The translations under genes and the position numbers were made by a program. A stretch of DNA of 64,000 nt from Amaurobius ferox (taxonomy: Eukaryota; Arthropoda; Arachnida; Araneae; Amaurobiidae): positions 90,250,914 through 90,314,913 of the forward strand of contig OX578138.1 of the NCBI GenBank assembly GCA_951213105.1. The letters run 5' to 3'. The first letter of the stretch is position 1; each line of letters starts with the position of its first letter. Positions 22,244 through 34,524 of this stretch are shown in pieces. Below the pieces are notes generated by a model that ran no database searches, was not told the origin of the DNA, and saw only the letters and a program-made list of their open reading frames with translations.

Positions 22244-23055
22244 AGTCACTTCTATACCTCTTACCATGGAGGTAGAAAGAAGGAGGTAAAACTCCTATGA
22301 ATGAAACGTTTGAAAATGCCATAATGCTTTGAGAATTATATCTTGGTGTCCGTAGTGTTTGTAAAGTAGTTGCTATTGTTAGTTGACACTATAGAAAGGC
22401 GTAGTATTTAGTATATGTATTTTTAATAATTTTTAAATTAAGGATTCCTTAATGAGTATAATTAATCAGTATTTTTTCATAGTTGTATGTGGAGAATATG
22501 TGGAGATAAAAATGAATTGGAAAGTAAAATAATTTTGATTAAGTAGGAAAATTTCTTTATTGCTTCAGTTATTCTTTACGTTGTACTAATAATTAATTTT
22601 TACAAAATTGACAGTTTAAATAAATATTTTAGGTCTTTTGCCATAGAAATGCATACAATACAGGACTACTTATCTTATCCCAGCGCCATCTGAATTATTG
22701 TCTCAAACGATATTGGCTTTTTCTTAATATGAAGATTTAACTCCTCACTTTTACCTCCATGCCTCATGCAATTTTATATTCTAAACGTTAATAGCAAAAC
22801 AGAGATGATTCTCCAAAATATAACACTTAATGTATTTACAACAGTGCTTATGAACCTTTTTCTAATTTCTCCAACTATTTTCCATAACGAGTTCAGTGGC
22901 GCCCGCTTCTAAAAACCCTGCTAAGACAGCCATGAAAAACAATTAAATATGTGCTTTCCAGGTAAGTACATTTATCCCGTGCCCCCATGTGGGAAGTACC
23001 CCACAGGTTGAGTTTTACAGAAGGGATTTAAAGAATTCACTCAAAATACATAACA
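22244..23055. other. No gene seen
   Basis: AT-rich sequence with no supported frame or recognised repeat. Confidence 0.45.
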
Positions 23056-23126
23056 CCACCCAGTTGGCTTAATGAATAAAGCGTTGTTTGCCGGGCCCGA
23101 GAAGATATGTGATTTGAATCCCGTTT
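23056..23126 (+). mobile_element. tRNA-derived SINE head
   Basis: CACCCAGTTGGCTTAATGAA has the form of a pol III A box (TGGCTTAATGAATAAAGCG), and GATTTGAATCCCG some 50 bp on has the form of a B box. A-to-B spacing and the CCGGGCCCGAGAAG block between are typical of arthropod tRNA-derived SINEs. A tail and target duplication were not resolved. It is too degenerate for a working tRNA. Confidence 0.6.
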
Positions 23127-24548
23127 AAATTATAAATTCTTTACAATACCACCTCGCTAATACGTATAACTGTGAAAGATAGATGCTTAAAATATAGACC
23201 ATTGATGTCTAAAAATCACTATTGTTTTTCATAAGACCTTACTATTAATGGCAGAATTTAACTCTTCACGCGTGTTACAATGCATATGATTCTATCATAA
23301 AATGTTGAGTAGCTGATCGTTCAGATCGAAAATTTTACTTTTTTTTTCTAAAATCTGAAGAGAGAGACTGTAGGGACATACACTGATATAGAATTCATTT
23401 GGTCATAGACTTACGTGATTGAATTTTTTTTACACATTCAACCATATTCAATGCTATGCACATGATTTATTTTAACTTTTGAAAGTAGCGGTCATACTTT
23501 TCTTTCACTTCAATAAATTCTACTCGATTAGTAGCACTTAAGTTATTTAAATTATATGTAATTTCTCAGTAGAAAACCATAAAGTAAACCACTTCCAAAA
23601 TAAAATAATTAAGTTACAGTTGTAGTCACAGTTCTTCAGGATATTTAAAAAATAAACTCAGTATATGCACTGATACAGTATCATCCTTGTGCAAAATTTA
23701 TAAAAATATATCGATTGCACTGACGTGAAGTTATCATGAGATTCATACGCGTCACAGGGATTTGACACTGTTCAACTTTTTTTCAAATAACAACAATAGA
23801 GAATAACTAGGTGTAATGTTAAATAAATAGTATGTTAAATAACTCAGTAAATTCGATTTTGGGAAAGGTATACTTTCATTTACATAGAGTAAGTATGCAC
23901 CAATTTTAAGCGGCATAACTTCAACTGTGTAAATGCCATCTAAATGAAACAATTTTTGATAGTATCAAGTGAATTTTTGTGTAGGTTTTTAATATTTTCT
24001 AAACAATTTGGATGCATTTTTGGAATTTTTTTTAAGTTTGAAAGCTTATTTGGATTCTGGTTAAAATTTTTCGTTGTTGTTTATTGTAAATGGTTTGCTT
24101 TTTATCTGTCTCGTTTGGGGCAAGTTGATAAGTTTAAAATTTTGGACAACAGTTCAAATTTATTCTCTCTAAGTCTTGCGCACAGTACAGAGCGAAAATG
24201 TTGAAACTAAAGTACGAGAAGACAAAATACTGAAAATCTCGAGAAATGCAGTTCATAACGTTATTTTGTCACTCTTTTAATTTTAATATTATTCACATTT
24301 AAAATTAAAAAGGTTTACTTATCAGTATCAACTTGCCTCGGGGTTAGGGAACTGATTGATGCATTTTAATTTGTCTAACTAAATAATCTTTCACATATTT
24401 TTGATTCTAATCTCATCACTTATATTTGGAGCAATAAATAGAGTAACAAAGTTAACTGGAATGTGGAAATTAAAATACAAAAAATTAAAAACTCAAAAAT
24501 ATATCAACTTGTCCGTTTTCAATGTAAGTTTCATTCCGAAGTAAAAAA
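23127..24548. other. AT-rich stretch with no gene seen
   Basis: A Phe-rich frame at 23944-24204 is a product of T-runs and has no recognisable homology. Confidence 0.45.
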
Positions 24549-26075
24549 TCTGATGTGGGCATAACACGACTTTCCTTATATAATGCAAATAATTTACTTC
24601 TTTAACTGTGAAAAAGTGATGAAAATATCCACGGCACAGTGTTTGTAACGTTAAATTGTACATTTGGCGCAGTAAATTGTACATTCGGATGACAACATCT
24701 AAAACTATTCCCTACCCAATTCACTTATATTTTACTCAACTCTAAATTAACAATTATCAATATTGATAGCATCCTCAATAAGCAATATAGTCCCTATATG
24801 TAAATATTTTAATAATAAATTCATCAATTAGGCACCATTTTCATTAACTTACCGTCACTTTTGCAAGTTTCACGATATTTTCGTCAATGTGGGACCAAAT
24901 AACGCCAAGTTGGTGATATTTAGTAGCACCTTTCTTATATAATAAAAGGTATGCCCATAATATGACGGAATTAAAAATTTGCAAAGTATTGTATCCCATT
25001 TATCAATTTGATAGCATTTTTGCCAATTTGGCAATAGTTTCGTCAATTTGGCAACATTGAAAAAAGTCGCCAAGTTGACGATATACTGCTGAAATTCGTC
25101 GCCAGGATTTTGCCAAGCGTTTTATGGTAGAGTCTTATAATTTTTCCAAAGTATTAAATTTTAATCAATTACTGTAGTTGTCATTTTCATTCATTTAATG
25201 TCTTTCTTATCAATTTGGCGACATTTTCAACTTATTTAACGATATTTCACAAACTGGCCAAGTTGGCGACATTCCGTCAAATTTCGCTAAAATTCAAATT
25301 TCGCTAAAATTTCGTCAAGCATTGTGGTCGGAGAAATAGGTTAATCTTATAAAAGATAAACGACTAATGGTGTCCAAATACAAAACTATTATCATAAGTA
25401 TCTTCTCTTATAGTAGATTCTTATTCTTTTCAAGATATTGGATTTTCATTATTTAGTCTTCATTTTTATTGTTTTAGCGTCACCTTTGTTAATTTGGTGA
25501 CATTTTTATCAACTTGGCAATTTAATTTTATCATTTTTACCAATTTTCGTTGATTTGGCAACATTAAAAACACTATCCAAGTTGGCGAAATTCCGCCAAA
25601 TTCGCAGCCAAAATATCGCAAAATTTTGAAAAATTTAGTTGAAAAATGTGCAATATTTCGAGAACGGTTCATACTAGCGTTCTAACGTTTATGCCAATCG
25701 TTTTCTAATGAAACATTGCATACGAAATTATTACTTAAGTAACTTTATTGAATGTTTTAATTTTTTGATGATTTTCTTAAATTCCATTTTGGAATTCAGG
25801 AGGGTTCTGAACATTCGATTGCGTGTAAAAACAATAGCCTTCCCAGCATTTTCTGATTGTGATTTTTGAACCAAATTTTGTTCGGATCGCTTGATTCGTG
25901 CGTGAGATATCGTATCCTCAGTCTCACTGACACACACACACAGACATCACCTCAAAAACGTCTGATTCGTATTCAGGGATGCTTGAAACGTGTTCTGCCG
26001 TCGAAACTCGAATTTGAATTTTCGACTCTGTCACAATACTTTCCTTATACATTATACTATGTACTTAAGGAAAGT
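24549..26075 (+). mobile_element. Family-A element, long variant, full length
   Basis: Starts TCTGATGTGGGC and ends in the hairpin built from TTTCCTTATACATTA and TAAGGAAAGT near 26038-26075, with a short CA tract at 25930-25945. The central CGCCAAGTTG module is present about three times (25065, 25255, 25575), with T-rich spacers that differ in each copy. It shares the CATCCTCAATAAGCAATA block with the copy at 10580-12065. Non-coding. Confidence 0.8.
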
Positions 26076-26100
26076 AATATACAGGATTGTTGCAAACCTC

Positions 26101-26368
26101 TCATGTGGGCAACAGATGACTTTCCTTATATAATGCAATAAATTTACTACTTTTACAGTTAAAAAAATGTTATTCTTATAGTAGATACTTATATTTTTTT
26201 AAGATATTGAATTTTCTTCAATTAGTCGCGATTTTCATTGATGTAGCGTCATTTTTATCCATTTTTAGCGTCATTTAAACGTGCTCTCCCGTCAGAAACT
26301 CGAATTTGAATTTTTAACCACCGTCACAATATTGTTCTTATACATTATACTATGTATATAAGGAAAGT
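26101..26368 (+). mobile_element. Family-A internal-deletion copy, 268 bp
   Basis: Both ends are present (ATGTGGGCAACAGATGAC and the hairpin ending AAGGAAAGT), but sequence jumps from GCGTCATTT directly to AAACGTGCTCTCCCGTC, skipping about 650 bp. A MITE-like minimal form that keeps only the termini. Confidence 0.75.
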
Positions 26369-26971
26369 GAAGCGTAGAATATTTTCATAGCCGTTAAAAT
26401 CGTTTGTTGAAATAATCTTACATTCAGAAGGAATTTAAATTGTCTAGTTGTAAGCATAATTTTCTTATTTCCAAATTCGCTACGAACAAGTAGGTCTATA
26501 CCAGATATTATTTTTCCACGGACGCTTCTAAATATGAGTTTTTCTTATAAAGAAAACATTAGTATCGGGAACTCGACAGTTGGCCTGGAATTTGGTGGCA
26601 TCTGATTAGAATATGTAAAATTCCAGCTGCTCAAAATGATTCTGATTATCAACAAAAATACGAATACATCGTGACTTGATAAACTAACCAATTTTACATC
26701 GTGACTTGATAAACTAACCAAATTTTCATCCTGGCTTGATAAAATAACCAATTTTACTAAATTATGTTTTACTTATATGTACTGATACGGTTGGAACATG
26801 AGTTTGTCTACGCACCGCAATCAATTATTTTGTTCCATATTCACTCGTATAACCACGTTAAAAACTTATACCACAAAACTAAAATTTAAGTATTAAAGCG
26901 AAGGTCTTGGTTACATAAATATATTTATGTGTACGAATGGATAAAATCCAAATAAAAATAATCTGAGGTGG
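26369..26971. other. No gene seen apart from a 30-bp repeat
   Basis: Anonymous sequence; the 30-bp tandem repeat inside is listed separately. Confidence 0.45.
26667..26756. repeat. 30-bp tandem repeat, 3 units
   Basis: CATCGTGACTTGATAAACTA starts at 26667 and 26697, with a variant at 26727. Period 30 bp, so the minus strand keeps an open 10-residue repeat (LVSLSSHDVK-like) within a 68-residue frame at 26545-26751. No protein family is recognised. Confidence 0.85.
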
Positions 26972-27298
26972 CCAGCACAAGACTTTCCTTATATAGAGCA
27001 AAAAATTTACTACTTTTGCAGTAAAAATAATAGGCTATTTTTACAGTAGATATATTCTTTCCAAGATATTGAATTTTCGGCAATTAGTCGTCATCATTTT
27101 TATCCGCTCATTTTTATCCGTCGCCTCATTTTTATCCGCTTGGCAACATTTAGCAACATTTAAACAAGTCGCCAAGTTGGCGACATTCCACCAAATTCGT
27201 TGCCAAAATCTCGCCAAGCGTTATGGATCGAGAAATAAGTTCGGTCCATTTATTCGTCAGTTATCGTCTCCAGAAACGACTCACTGACGCGCGCACAC

Positions 27299-27371
<73 letters not shown>

Positions 27372-27506
27372 CACCCAGACATCACCTCAAAAATGTTTGA
27401 TTCGTGATCAGGGATGCTTGAAACGTGCTGCCCCGTCTAAAACTCGAATTCGAGTTTTCGACTCCGTCACAATACTTTCCTTATACATTATGTATATAAG
27501 GAAAGT
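26972..27506 (+). mobile_element. Family-A copy, shortened
   Basis: Starts TCTGAGGTGGCCAGC, runs through the CGCCAAGTTGGCGACATT module near 27170 and then jumps near 27240-27295 straight to the microsatellite and hairpin (ends AAGGAAAGT at 27506). About 400 bp of the usual middle is deleted. Confidence 0.8.
27303..27368. repeat. (CA)n microsatellite, 66 bp
   Basis: An uninterrupted CA run inside the family-A copy. All A and C copies have a CA or mixed CAGA tract at this point, just inside the hairpin end. The 97-residue His/Thr frame across it is an artefact. Confidence 0.97.
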
Positions 27507-27718
27507 AATAAACTAGTTCACAACGTAAAAAAATGGCAACACATGCTGTGGGGAACATATGATGTGGGCAGCACATGACTTTCTTTATATAATGCAATGA
27601 TTTTACTACTTCTAAAGCTAAAAAAATAGGTTATTCTTATAGTAGATAATTATATTCTTTCCAAGATATTGAATTTTCGTTAATTAGTCGTCATTTTCTT
27701 TGATTTAGCATCATTTTT

Positions 27719-27762
27719 AACACTTTACAACAAAGTTGAAAAGTGTTTATGACTTTGTTCAT

Positions 27763-27796
<34 letters not shown>

Positions 27797-29037
27797 AGTC
27801 TGTCTATCTGTCTGTCCGTTAGCATGATAACTGCCGTAAAAATGACTTAATCAAAATGAAATTTTAGTATGTTGTTCAGACGGTCTGTAGGACCTATGGG
27901 AATATAAATGAATAATATCACCCAATTAGTTTTGGATTGAACCCGGGTTAAAAAAATGAAATACATTGAGCCTTATGGGACCTAATTTTTCAAACATTTT
28001 TTAAGTGGATTTAAAATTCACAAATTGCTTCGAAAATTTTAGGTAATAGTCAAATTGTTCCATAAAATATATAAAAAAAATTCATCGAAATATATTCAGT
28101 AGTTTTTTAAATAAAAATTAAAATAATAATTACACATCTTATATGAAACGACCATAATATGAAACGATCACGTGACCCACTTCAAAATTAGATATGGCAT
28201 CCATCTTGTCTCAAAATTGTGATTTTTTAAAGTTCTTTTTAATTCTTATTGAGTGTTGTATCCGTCCTAAAACTACTTTATTTTCGTTTAAATTCTGTGC
28301 ATCTACATACTAAAACAACACAATGACAATATATTTGAGTTTAAATTCTCATTCAAATTTGATTATTTCTACAACTAAGCCTATTTTTCACCTATGTAAA
28401 ATGTAAACAGCAAAATATGCAGAATGAGTTGTATTAGAATTACTGTATTTCTTTAACACAAAATAAGTCAGTCCATGCAGTCTGAGTCCATGGAGTATTA
28501 ATTGATTGTATAAAGAGAAGGACGATTTTCTTCGATGAAGTTTTAAGCATAGAGTTTAATTATTTGTAGCTCCATGATCTTAAATAAAATGTTTAAACAA
28601 AATAAATTATAATAGTATTGTGATGAATGAAATGAATGGGAGAAAGTATGAATGAAATCATGTTTTTATAGAGAGATCCAGGCGTGTTATTTTTTCTATG
28701 ACGTCATTTGAAATAATTTCAGTTGTTTTCGATGAAGTTTTCAAATATAATAAATTATCGTAGTATTATAATAGTTTTAAAAATATTACGGTGGAATGTA
28801 TAACATTTTAGAGATGTTTAAACCAGGCAATTTATATTTCAATGCCGTCATTTGAATGAAGTTCATTTTTTTCAATTAAGGTTTAAGTTTTCAAATATAA
28901 TAAATCAATGTAGTATTGTGATAAGTTTTAAAATATTACCGAGGAATGTATTGCATTTTAGACTTTTTTAAATAAAATTGCATTGAAATTGGAAAGTGTT
29001 TCATAATCAATGCTTAAGCATGATTGATCTTTCTTGT
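27719..29037 (+). mobile_element. Family-B element inserted in family A
   Basis: Runs from AACACTTTACAACAAAGTTG (hairpin end, partner AAAAGTGTTT) through a TCTG microsatellite at 27768-27812 to ATGATTGATCTTTCTTGT. The flanking family-A sequence gives exact borders: T before and T after, with no duplicated target. Internal landmarks are TTAGTATGTTGTTCAGACGG, a GATCACGTGACCCAC block and TCTATGACGTCATTTGAA. Non-coding, about 1.32 kb. Confidence 0.85.
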
Positions 29038-30079
29038 TATCCATTTGGCGAGTTTTTTGTTAATTTAGCAACATTTAAACAAGTTGCCAAGTTGACGACA
29101 TTCCACCAAATTCTTTGCCAAAATCTCAAGAAGAATTATGGATGGAGAATTAAGCTGTTCTTACAGCAGGTAAAAGACTATTGGCGTTCAAATACAAAAG
29201 TATTACTCAAAGTATCTTTTTTCATGAATGGAACGATCTAGATCCACGAGAATTATGTTACCAAATTTATCGCCTAGTATTACATATAAGAAGTGAATAT
29301 GTTTCTCAATAGGTAATACTTTTTTTTTATTAACACTTTACAACATAGTTGAGAAATTTTTATGACTTTGTTCATTCTGTCTGTCTGTCTGTCCGTTAGC
29401 ACGATAACTGCCGTAAAAATGACTTAATCAAAATGCAATTTTAGTATGTTGTTCAGACGGTCTGTAGGACCTATGGGAATATAAATCAATAATATCATCC
29501 AATTAGTTTTGGATTAAACCCGGATTGAAAAAATGAAATACATTGAGCCCTATGGGACCTAATTTTTCAAAAAATTTTTAAGCGGATTTAAAATTCACAA
29601 ATTGCTTCGAAAATTTTAGGTAATATTTAAATTGTTTCATAAAATATATAAAAACAAGAAAGATCAATCATGCATAAGCATTGATTATGAAACACTTTCC
29701 AACTGAAATGTAATTTCATTTAAAAATTTCTAAAATGTGATTCATTCAGTGGTAATATCTTTTACATTATCACAGTACTACAGTAATTTATTATACTTAA
29801 ATATTTAAAACTGTATCGAAATATAAATCATCTGATTCTTTATGCAAAATCAATGAATATTTCATTCATATAACTTGTATTCCAGACTCCAGAGCTAAAT
29901 AATTTTGTGTGAAAAAAATTCAGCAATTCTTATGTAATTCATCTTACAATCGCTTGAGATATTTGCATTCTGCATATATTAAAATTAAGCTTCCTTGAAG
30001 AAATAATAAAAGTTTAGGGATCATTTAAAATCACAACTATTGTAATTGCATAGGCACGGAATTTAGATACACAGATAAT

Positions 30080-30931
30080 ACACAGATAATATATATGTGT
30101 ATGTGTATGTACTGAAAGTATTGGAATCGTGCCGAAGATCGGAACTCGAATTTTCAAAGGATCTTCACGTTTTGGGACTTCTAGAACACGAAAAAACTAC
30201 TTTTAGGAAGACGTCTGTGTGTGTAAGGGTGTATCTGTGTATGTTTCTGTGTGTCTGTGTGGATATTACATCCACTCTAATTGAAAAACTAATGGACCGA
30301 ATTTCATACAATTTGGTAGGTATGTTTTTTGTGGGAAATCCTGATGTTCATTAGATTATAGTACGATTCGTAAAAAAAGAATCTGCCTTCTTTGCGAAAT
30401 GGCCGCAGAAATTGCCTTTATCCACTCTAGCTAAAAACTAATGAACCAAATTTAACAAAATTTGGAGTATAATATTTCAATAACCTACAAGTGATTTATA
30501 TACCAAATTTAACAAAATTTTGTATATAAATCATTTGTAGGTTATTCTACTACGATTCGGGAAAAAGGAACGGGCTATTTTTGCGAAATGGCCAGCAAAA
30601 ATCGTTATATATAAAAATAAAAGACTACGTGTGCTCAATTATATCAATTAAATTCCTATTTTGTATGTGATTTTTGACAACAAAAAGAATAAGACTAACC
30701 CCATTACTCTAGGACTAGCCGTTCTTGAGATATTCTAGTTTTTTCGCGTTTTCGCTACGCCATCTTTGACAATAAGTCCAGCTATCAAATGAGAACCAAA
30801 TTTAAGTTTAACGTGTAAATTCAATGTCATTTAAAATACTTATGTTGTGCAGATAAACTCAAATTATCATTGAATAAATAAAGAGAACGAATATGAGTCT
30901 GCAGAGAAAGACATGTGCTGTCCACATCAGA
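30080..30931 (-). mobile_element. Family-C element nested in inner B
   Basis: On the plus strand it starts with a degenerate hairpin end (GAAAGTATTGGAATCGTGCC near 30115), then GTCTGTGTGTG microsatellite (30210-30265), then repeated ACTAATGGACCGAATTT and ACTAATGAACCAAATTT blocks, and ends at GACATGTGCTGTCCACATCA. The same order on the opposite strand is seen at 62613-63437. The end motif is shared with family A although interiors differ. The 85-residue frame at 30097-30354 is incidental. Confidence 0.65.
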
Positions 30932-31324
30932 ATTTTTAACAATATTACACCAATGATTTATAGAAGTGAACGGGGATTATTTTCAGGCCATTTCGAAAAA
31001 AATGTATGATCTATATTTAAAGATCCATCAAATTTTTGTCGAATAAAATGTTCAATAAATTTAAGCTGTGTACCAAATTTTAACTCTCTAGGACGTAGGA
31101 AAGTGCATTTAAAATGCCATCAATTAAATTTATCATGAAGAGTTATATAAAATTTAAAAAAAATGAAAAATTGTTATCTACCAAATTATTTTAAAATATG
31201 AAGCCACTCCCATATGCAAAACGTTTAAACAAATGGAGAGATATTTATTATATAATATCTCTCTCTTTTCTTTCTGGAAGATATCCCAAAGTCAGAATTT
31301 AATTGAATTTGTTTTTTTCCCTAT
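30932..31324. other. Unassigned sequence inside the nest
   Basis: About 390 bp between the C element and the resumption of inner B. It shares CAGGCCATTTCGAAAA with family C interiors (63087), so may be a second, truncated C copy. No gene. Confidence 0.4.
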
Positions 31325-31637
31325 ATTAAATAATTTTTTTAATTAAAAAACTACTTAACATATTTTACTAAATTTTTTTTTATATATTTTATGGGATAAT
31401 GTGAATATTTCCTAAAAATTTCGAAGCAATTCGTGAATTTTAAATTTACTTAAAAAATGTTTGAAAAATTAGGTCCCATAGGGTTCAATGTATTTCATTT
31501 TTTCAACCCGGGTTCAATAAAAAACTAATTGGGTGATATTATTTATTTATATTCCCATAGGTCCTACAGACCGTCTGAACAACATACTAAAATTTCATTC
31601 TGATAAACTCATTTTTACGGCAGTTATCGTGCTAACG

Positions 31638-31671
<34 letters not shown>

Positions 31672-33163
31672 ATGAACAAAGTCATAAACACTTTTCAACT
31701 TTGTTGTAAAGTGTTAAAAATTGAGCGAAATATATTCAGTAGTTTTTAAATAAAAATTAAAATATTAATAACACCGCTTATATGAAGCGATCACGTGACC
31801 ATGATATGAAAATATCACGTGACCCACTTCAAAATGATATATGGCATCCATCTTGTCTCAAAATCGTGATTTTTAAAGTTCTTTTTAATTCATATTGAGT
31901 GTTGTATCCGTCCAAAAATCACATTATTTTTGCATAAATTCTGTGCATCTTCCTACTGAAACAACGCAATTACAATATATTTGAGTTCAAATGCTCATCC
32001 AAATTTGATTTTTTCTAGAACGAAGCCTATTTTTCACCTATGTAAAATGTAAACAGCAAAATATATTGAATTAGTTGTATTAAAATTGCTGTATTTCCTT
32101 AACACAAAATCATTTAGTTCATGGAGTCTGCATTGCTGATATGAATGAAATATTCATTGATTTTACAAACAGAAGGACGATTTTTTTCGATGAAGTTTTA
32201 CGCATAGAGTTTAATTACGTGTAGCTCCTTTGTCTTAATTTTTAATTAAAATATATTATTATAGTATTCTGATGAATGACATGAATGGGAAAATGTTATG
32301 AATGAAATGCTGTTTCTATAGAGAGATCCAGGCATGTTATTTTTTCTATGACGTCATTTGAATGAATTTCAGTTGTTTTCGATGAAGTTTTCAAATATAA
32401 TTAGTTATCGTAGTATTATGATAGTTTTAAAAATATTTCCGAGAAATGCATTGCAGTTTAGGGATGTTTAAACCAAGTAATTTATAATTCAATGACGTTA
32501 TTTTAATGAAGTCATTTTTTTCGATAAAGGTTTAGGTTTTCAAATATAATAAATTAATTTAGTATTGCGATAAGTTTAAAAATATTACCGAGGAATGTAT
32601 TGCATTTTTGACATGTTTAAATAAAATTGCACTGACGTTGGAAAGTGTTTCATAATCAATGCTTTAAGCATGATTGATCTTTCTTGTTTTACATGATATT
32701 TTGATATTTTTTTTTTAAAATGTTCAATATTTCGAGAACGGTTTATGCTAGCGTTCTAAAACTTAAATCAATCGTTTTCTAATGAAAAATTACATAAGAA
32801 ATGTCTATTTGCGTAACTTTATTAAAGGTTTTGATTTTTTAAAGATTCTTTCAAAATTTCACTGAAAAATTTAGGGGTTTCTGAACATTAGATTTCGCAT
32901 AAAAACAATGAGCTTCCAGTATTCAGGGATTGTGATTTTTGTACCAAATTTCGTTCGAATCGGTCCATTCATTCGTCAGTTATCGTCTCCACAGGCTCAC
33001 TGATACATACAGACACACACACACACACACACAAACATCAACTCAAAAATGTTCGATTCGTGATCAGGGATGCTTGAAACGTGCTCACCCGTCGAAAACT
33101 CGAATTCGAATTTTAGACCCCATCACAATACTTTCCTTATACATTATTGTATACAAGGAAAGT

Positions 33164-33479
33164 AATACTATTAATGCTTAATTTATATCAAGTAAAAAGG
33201 GGACATTTGAAGAATAGGTCGATGTTGTAGGGCGATTTGGAATGTCATGAGCTAGACCAGTACCTTAAGAGGTACTGGTCTGGTTCAAGGTTGTGGTATG
33301 CAGATCTATAGGAAATTCCAATGACCCTCTGTTTGCTGCCAAAAGTTTTACAAAAAGCCATAAAAAATAATTGAAATGAACTTTTGCGAAGTTCATCAAA
33401 CTTCATGAGTGAAAAGTACATATATTACAAGTTATTGGATGCATATAGTAATTAACTTGGCAAGTTTGCCTAATAACGA
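33164..33479. other. No gene seen
   Basis: Includes a small hairpin GACCAGTACC...GGTACTGGTC at 33255-33280. Nothing else recognised. Confidence 0.45.
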
Positions 33480-33765
33480 TGTACTTGAGGACTTCGCCCG
33501 CTAGCGGTCAATGAATACAGCAACTTGTTTTTGTAGTAAACTTTAGCAAATTTTGTGCCCTCTGCATGCGGACAAATTCCCCCGCCCCCTTCTCACAGCC
33601 CCCCTTTTTTTGTCATTGCCTACTCCCCCTTCTTGCACGAGCGCAGAAATCGGAAAGCAGCGAGATTAGGTCCAAGTTTAGCATGAGCAGGTCGAATGGG
33701 TCCACTACAGAGTCGAAAATGGAACATAAAAATTGCATAGACATCGGAGCAAGCATCGCCTAACA
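33480..33765. other. GC-rich island
   Basis: Clearly richer in G+C than its surroundings (CCCCCGCCCCC near 33579, CCCCCCTTTTT near 33600). A 65-residue frame (33566-33763, plus) crosses it without recognisable domains. It could be a non-autonomous element or a remnant of a host exon; I cannot tell which. Confidence 0.3.
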
Positions 33766-33844
33766 AATAACTTTATAAAACGATGATTTTAACAATCTTC
33801 TTCGCCCTATCGGCTGTTTCGATATGAATTGATTCTTATTCAAA

Positions 33845-34045
33845 TATAATTTTAACCTCAATTGCCAACTTTTGGAGTTGTTATCATAGAAATGGGATTT
33901 TTTCCCCCAGGGAATGTCTATAACACTGTCACAATATTTTATATTTAAAATCTTAATTACCAACTTTTGGAGTCGTTATCATGAAAATGTGATTTTTTTT
34001 CAGAGATTGCTTATAGTACTATCACAATACTTTATATTTAAAATT
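33845..34045. repeat. 95-bp tandem duplication
   Basis: ATTGCCAACTTTTGGAGT at 33861 and ATTACCAACTTTTGGAGT at 33956 start two units sharing GTTATCAT.GAAAT, CACTGTCACAATA and TTTATATTTAAAAT. Confidence 0.8.
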
Positions 34046-34208
34046 CAAAATTTCCATCTATAAAACTCGAGATTTTAGAAATCTGTATTATGTGTCCTGC
34101 CAGTACTCCACTGTCTGTACACTTTAACTCCGAGCTCAGCGAAGCGATAAACATGAATGGGAATGAACGCAAAAATGCTGTTTTTGATCTGAATGGATTT
34201 CTAGAGGA

Positions 34209-34524
34209 AAAATAGGTTATTTACAAATATTTAATAATCTATCAAATTTTTGGAATTTTTTAATGTTCAAGCAACAACTACGTTCCGATAAAAACCGCGA
34301 GCTTCTAGGCCGAGTAGGGGCATAGTAATAGTGTCTACATACATACTGTACAGGTTCCAATAGGGAAAATAGGTTTTTTTTTATAAATATTTAAAAATCT
34401 TTTAAATGTTTCGAACTTTTAATGTTTCGGCCCATCTTCAGTTCAATACCTATGTTTAAAAAAAAACGCGAGCTTCTTGGCCGAGTAGTGGCTTTATAAT
34501 AGTGGCTACATACATACATACGCG
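34209..34524. repeat. ~161-bp tandem duplication
   Basis: AAATAGGTTATTTA...CGCGAGCTTCTAGGCCGAGT...GTGTCTACATACATAC occurs at 34209 and again, diverged, at about 34370. Two units. Confidence 0.75.

Larger units (their letters stand above)
29654..31715 (-). mobile_element. Inner family-B element, inverted, split by C
   Basis: Starts ACAAGAAAGATCAATCATGC and ends ACTTTGTTGTAAAGTGTT, so it lies opposite to the outer B. B sequence runs 29654-30079 and resumes near 31325 with AAAAAACTACTTAACAT, leaving about 1.2 kb of foreign sequence that includes a family-C element. A GACAGACA tract (31639-31668) lies just inside the hairpin end. Confidence 0.75.
29332..32687 (+). mobile_element. Outer family-B element, split by an inverted B
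   Basis: The left piece is 29332-29653 (AACACTTTACAACATAG to ATAAAATATATAAAA) and the right piece 31716-32687 (AAAAATTGAGCGAAATATAT to TTTCTTGT). The two pieces rejoin as in intact copies, where ATATATAAAAAAAAATTC is continuous. The element lies within the family-A copy, T on both sides, no target duplication. Confidence 0.8.
27559..33163 (+). mobile_element. Family-A copy hosting nested B and C insertions
   Basis: Family-A sequence is present in three pieces: 27559-27718 (GATGTGGGCAGCACATGAC end), 29038-29331 and 32688-33163 (hairpin end with CA tract). Each piece resumes exactly where the previous one stopped relative to other A copies: GCATCATTTTT joins ATCCATTTGGCG across the first insertion, and the T-rich TTTTATT joins TTACATGATATTTTG across the second. 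The two insertions are a family-B element and a stack of B, inverted B and C. The reassembled host is about 0.93 kb. Confidence 0.8.

Noticed and set aside
23944..24204. Phe-rich hydrophobic frame resembling a membrane protein
   Set aside because: The hydrophobicity comes from T-runs in AT-rich DNA; no conserved motif.
27223..27516. 97-residue frame with a long His-Thr run
   Set aside because: Translation of the CA tract inside a family-A copy; similar frames occur in every A copy (32939, 36747, 60225).
29332..32687. Inversion of family-B arms by recombination
   Set aside because: Nested insertion of an opposite-strand B into another B explains every junction, and the outer element rejoins exactly.
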